Part shown: positions 6,652 through 8,807 of the stretch, piece after piece
How positions within the stretch are numbered: position 1 is the first letter of the stretch
Layout of the letters: each line of letters begins with the position of its first letter
DNA from: Sphingobacteriaceae bacterium
Lineage (GTDB): Bacteria; Bacteroidota; Bacteroidia; Sphingobacteriales; Sphingobacteriaceae
Assembly: GCA_947478315.1 (NCBI GenBank)
Contig: CANJWF010000042.1
Span: 1-8,807, forward strand
DNA length: 8,807 bases
Direction of reading: 5' to 3'
Program-made: the position numbers and the translations under genes
Notes under the pieces: model-generated
The model's input: only the letters and a program-made list of their open reading frames with translations
Database searches by the model: none
Told to the model about the DNA's origin: nothing

Positions 6652-8682
6652 TTAACGAGCAAATGCTCGCTTACCCTTATCAAGAAATTGAACATAGTGG
6701 TCAACTTGCAAATCAAAAGCACGTGGTTCTACTAATGCCTTACCTTCGTGATTAATAATAACATAGTAGGGTTGGGCATTTGTAGCAAAATGAGTCGCTT
6801 GCAAATCGCTCCATTTATTACCAAGCGTGGTTACCCGCTTACCACTAAAGGAGGAAACATATTGTTCATGAGGTTCTAAATCTGTCTTATCATCCACATA
6901 TAATGAGATTAAAACAAAATCATTTTTCAATCTTTTTAGCACCATAGCATCACTCCAAACACTAGCCTCCATTTTACGACAATTCACACAACTATGCCCT
7001 GTAAAATCTAATAAAACAGGCTTACCCACTTTGCGCGCATAAGATAAACCTTCTTCATAATCATAAAAAGCATTTAACCCATGGGGAGCATGAAAAATAT
7101 GCGCATATTTTTTAGCCGATTCTTGCTCTTGATTTGCCCTGTTGGTATACAAATCAAAATCTTGAGTATGTTGTGGAGGTAAAAAACCGCTCAAAGATTT
7201 TAATGGAGCGCCCCATAAACCTGGCATAAGATACACACAGAATGAGGCAACAAGCATTGCAAAAAATAACCTAAGAAGAGATAAATGACCCAAGTGGTTA
7301 TCTTGAGCAAAGCGAATTTTACCCAACAAATACAACAGCCAAAAGCCGAAAATTACTATCCATAGTATCAAAAAAATATCTCTATCTAACAAATGCCAGT
7401 GGTAGGCTAGATCCACATTAGATAAAAATTTTAACGACAACGCTAACTCTAAAAAGCCTAAACTAACTTTTACGCTATTGAGCCAAGCCCCTGACTTTGG
7501 TAGCGATTTTAACACGCTAGGAAAAATAGCAAACAGGGTAAAAGGAATGGCCAATGCCAAAGCAAATCCAAACATACCTAATGCAGGTCCCAATAGCTGA
7601 CCTGTACTAGCCGCTTGCACCAACAAGGTGCCAATAATAGGTCCTGTGCACGAAAAAGAAACCAATGCTAATGAAAACGCCATAAAAAAAATACCCACCC
7701 AACCATGTCTATCAGACTGACTATCGATTTTATTAACCCAAGCACTGGGAAGGGTAATTTCGAACGCTCCGAAAAAAGAAATGGAGAATACTATTAAAAG
7801 TGCAAAAAACAACACATTGAAAATACCATTGCTTGCCAAATTGTTTAACGCATCTGAACCAAAAGACAAGGTTACCAACATACCCAACAACACGTAAATG
7901 ACAATAATAGAAATGCCGTATAACAAGATATTGAAAATAGTTTTGAACTTATCTCCTTTAGATTTCTTAGTAAAAAAACTCACTGTTAGTGGTAACATAG
8001 GAAATATACAGGGCATAAATAATGCAGCTATTCCACCCAAAAAACCCGCAATAAAAACAGACCATAATGATGGTGATGCTGTAACCACTGACGAGACGTT
8101 AGACGATTTATTCAACCCAGCCGTAGGAAGGCTTAAAGTAGATGAGCGCGTCGACAAATGCGCTACAACAGAAGTATCCGACCGATTATCAACAGGAGTT
8201 TTAGCCGTTATATTCGATGCGGATAGACCCCGTCGAACTGTAAAATTAAAATTTTGTTCTGTCGGAGGCAAACATTGCGAATCATTACAAACCATAAACT
8301 CAACCGAACCTTTGATAAGTGCAACGGACTCCATTAATTCAATTTTTTGAGAAAACGTCACTTCATTTTCGTGCCAAGCAATATTGATTTTAAAATTAGG
8401 GTCAAAAGCCTGCATCGGCTTAGGGCTGTCAGTAACTTTCCCAATCAGCTTGTAAGCACCCGAAGGCATAAATTTAAATAACGTGGGAACGGGACCTCCC
8501 TGTTCAATAAATTGAGAATACAGATGCCAACCCTTATCAATACGAGCCCGAATCTCCAACAACACTTCCTTATCGTTTAATGGCGTGGCAACATATTTCC
8601 ATTTTACGGGATTCAATATTTGTGCATAGGCAATAGGCGTAAATAAACAACATACTACCAATAACCGTATTAATTTTTGCAT
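6652..8682 (-). CDS. dsbD: Thiol:disulfide interchange protein DsbD (protein-disulfide reductase)
   Basis: Inner-membrane protein that, by family, carries electrons from cytoplasmic thioredoxin to periplasmic thiol proteins (disulfide isomerisation, cytochrome c maturation). The order of parts is complete. There is a signal peptide (1-20, ending AYA before Gln21). The N-terminal DsbD-alpha-type domain (about 25-150) has Cys132 and Cys137 in VCNDSQCLPP. A Ser/Thr-rich linker follows (about 153-205). The CcdA-like membrane domain (about 208-490) has roughly eight helices and the two buried cysteines, Cys225 in FMPCIFPMLPL and Cys345 in SFSCTGPIIG. A C-terminal thioredoxin-like domain carries CVNC (565-568) and the cis-proline block AQPYY (Pro638). 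All six redox cysteines are present, so it should be functional. At 676 residues it is longer than E. coli DsbD (about 565), mainly because of the linker and the loop before the last domain. The start ATG at 8682 gives the signal peptide directly. pfkA follows 25 bases downstream. The 68 bases upstream (8683-8750) presumably hold the promoter, but I could not fix a convincing box. Confidence 0.95.
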   Translation of the reverse strand: MQKLIRLLVVCCLFTPIAYAQILNPVKWKYVATPLNDKEVLLEIRARIDKGWHLYSQFIEQGGPVPTLFKFMPSGAYKLIGKVTDSPKPMQAFDPNFKINIAWHENEVTFSQKIELMESVALIKGSVEFMVCNDSQCLPPTEQNFNFTVRRGLSASNITAKTPVDNRSDTSVVAHLSTRSSTLSLPTAGLNKSSNVSSVVTASPSLWSVFIAGFLGGIAALFMPCIFPMLPLTVSFFTKKSKGDKFKTIFNILLYGISIIVIYVLLGMLVTLSFGSDALNNLASNGIFNVLFFALLIVFSISFFGAFEITLPSAWVNKIDSQSDRHGWVGIFFMAFSLALVSFSCTGPIIGTLLVQAASTGQLLGPALGMFGFALALAIPFTLFAIFPSVLKSLPKSGAWLNSVKVSLGFLELALSLKFLSNVDLAYHWHLLDRDIFLILWIVIFGFWLLYLLGKIRFAQDNHLGHLSLLRLFFAMLVASFCVYLMPGLWGAPLKSLSGFLPPQHTQDFDLYTNRANQEQESAKKYAHIFHAPHGLNAFYDYEEGLSYARKVGKPVLLDFTGHSCVNCRKMEASVWSDAMVLKRLKNDFVLISLYVDDKTDLEPHEQYVSSFSGKRVTTLGNKWSDLQATHFATNAQPYYVIINHEGKALVEPRAFDLQVDHYVQFLDKGKRAFAR

Positions 8683-8750
8683 GATGTAATAATTAAAATT
8701 TCAAACAAATGCTGTCATCAATCGTCATATTTATGCATGGAGAAAATACT

Positions 8751-8807
8751 TTAATCAAACAGCCAACTAATTTCCTTCAATCCAAAAGAGAATAGTTGCG
8801 CCTCTAT
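8751..8807 (-). CDS. Possible C-terminal tail of a gene upstream of dsbD (cut by the window)
   Basis: On the minus strand the frame entering at the window edge stays open for 18 codons and ends in TAA at 8751-8753. The residues are IEAQLFSFGLKEISWLFD. It would leave a 68-base gap to dsbD, a reasonable intergenic spacing, and the same direction as dsbD and pfkA. Eighteen codons is too short to prove coding or to name a family; another minus-strand frame is also open for 12 codons. I do not recognise the product. Confidence 0.3.
   Translation of the reverse strand: MEAQLFSFGLKEISWLFD

Noticed and set aside
7898..8350. 150-codon open frame on the plus strand
   Set aside because: It lies wholly antisense to dsbD, whose domains and six redox cysteines are clear on the minus strand. 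Its translation shows no recognisable domain.
8709..8795. 28-codon plus-strand open frame starting with ATG, possible small protein
   Set aside because: Very short, with no ribosome-binding signal or recognisable composition, and it overlaps the presumed dsbD promoter region and a possible minus-strand gene tail.
1..8807. Defence system, mobile element, CRISPR array or tRNA genes
   Set aside because: The recognised genes are housekeeping or envelope genes. I saw no direct-repeat array, transposase, integrase, terminal repeats with target duplications or cloverleaf sequence, and every gap is shorter than 160 bases.

Overview
The window looks like a chromosomal stretch from a low-G+C member of the Bacteroidota. 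The evidence is the Bacteroidota-type leucyl-tRNA synthetase (a large insertion before the 'NWC' strand and a characteristic LeuRS-specific block before KMSKS), a Bacteroidota-style DsbD with a CVNC C-terminal thioredoxin domain, a Wzi/RemB-like outer-membrane protein, and A/T-rich gene starts without a Shine-Dalgarno motif. I cannot place it below phylum with confidence.

Layout, left to right. (1) Positions 2-1027, plus strand: the 3' part of a WecA/MraY-family sugar-1-phosphate transferase whose N-terminus lies before the window. (2) Positions 1046-2617, plus strand, 18 bases further on: a Wzi/RemB-like outer-membrane beta-barrel protein. These two look like the end of a surface-polysaccharide operon, one gene starting the lipid-linked glycan and the other acting at the outer membrane. 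(3) A 153-base gap (2618-2770) with a 12-bp palindrome and two hairpins in front of leuS. (4) Positions 2771-5554, plus strand: complete leuS. (5) An 88-base gap with a long inverted repeat between the convergent leuS and pfkA genes, probably a shared transcript end. (6) Positions 5643-6626, minus strand: complete ATP-type 6-phosphofructokinase pfkA. (7) Positions 6652-8682, minus strand: complete dsbD, 25 bases upstream of pfkA and probably cotranscribed with it. (8) Positions 8751-8807, minus strand: a possible 18-codon tail of another gene ahead of dsbD.

The window is mostly housekeeping and cell-envelope genes: glycan priming, outer-membrane surface polysaccharide, protein synthesis, glycolysis and periplasmic thiol reduction. 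I see no mobile element, CRISPR array, tRNA or rRNA gene, or obvious horizontally acquired island, and I do not find a previously undescribed system. The most useful leads are the intergenic structures (the convergent hairpin at 5581-5648 and the leuS leader), lineage-specific features of LeuRS, and the pairing of the polysaccharide transferase with the Wzi-like barrel.
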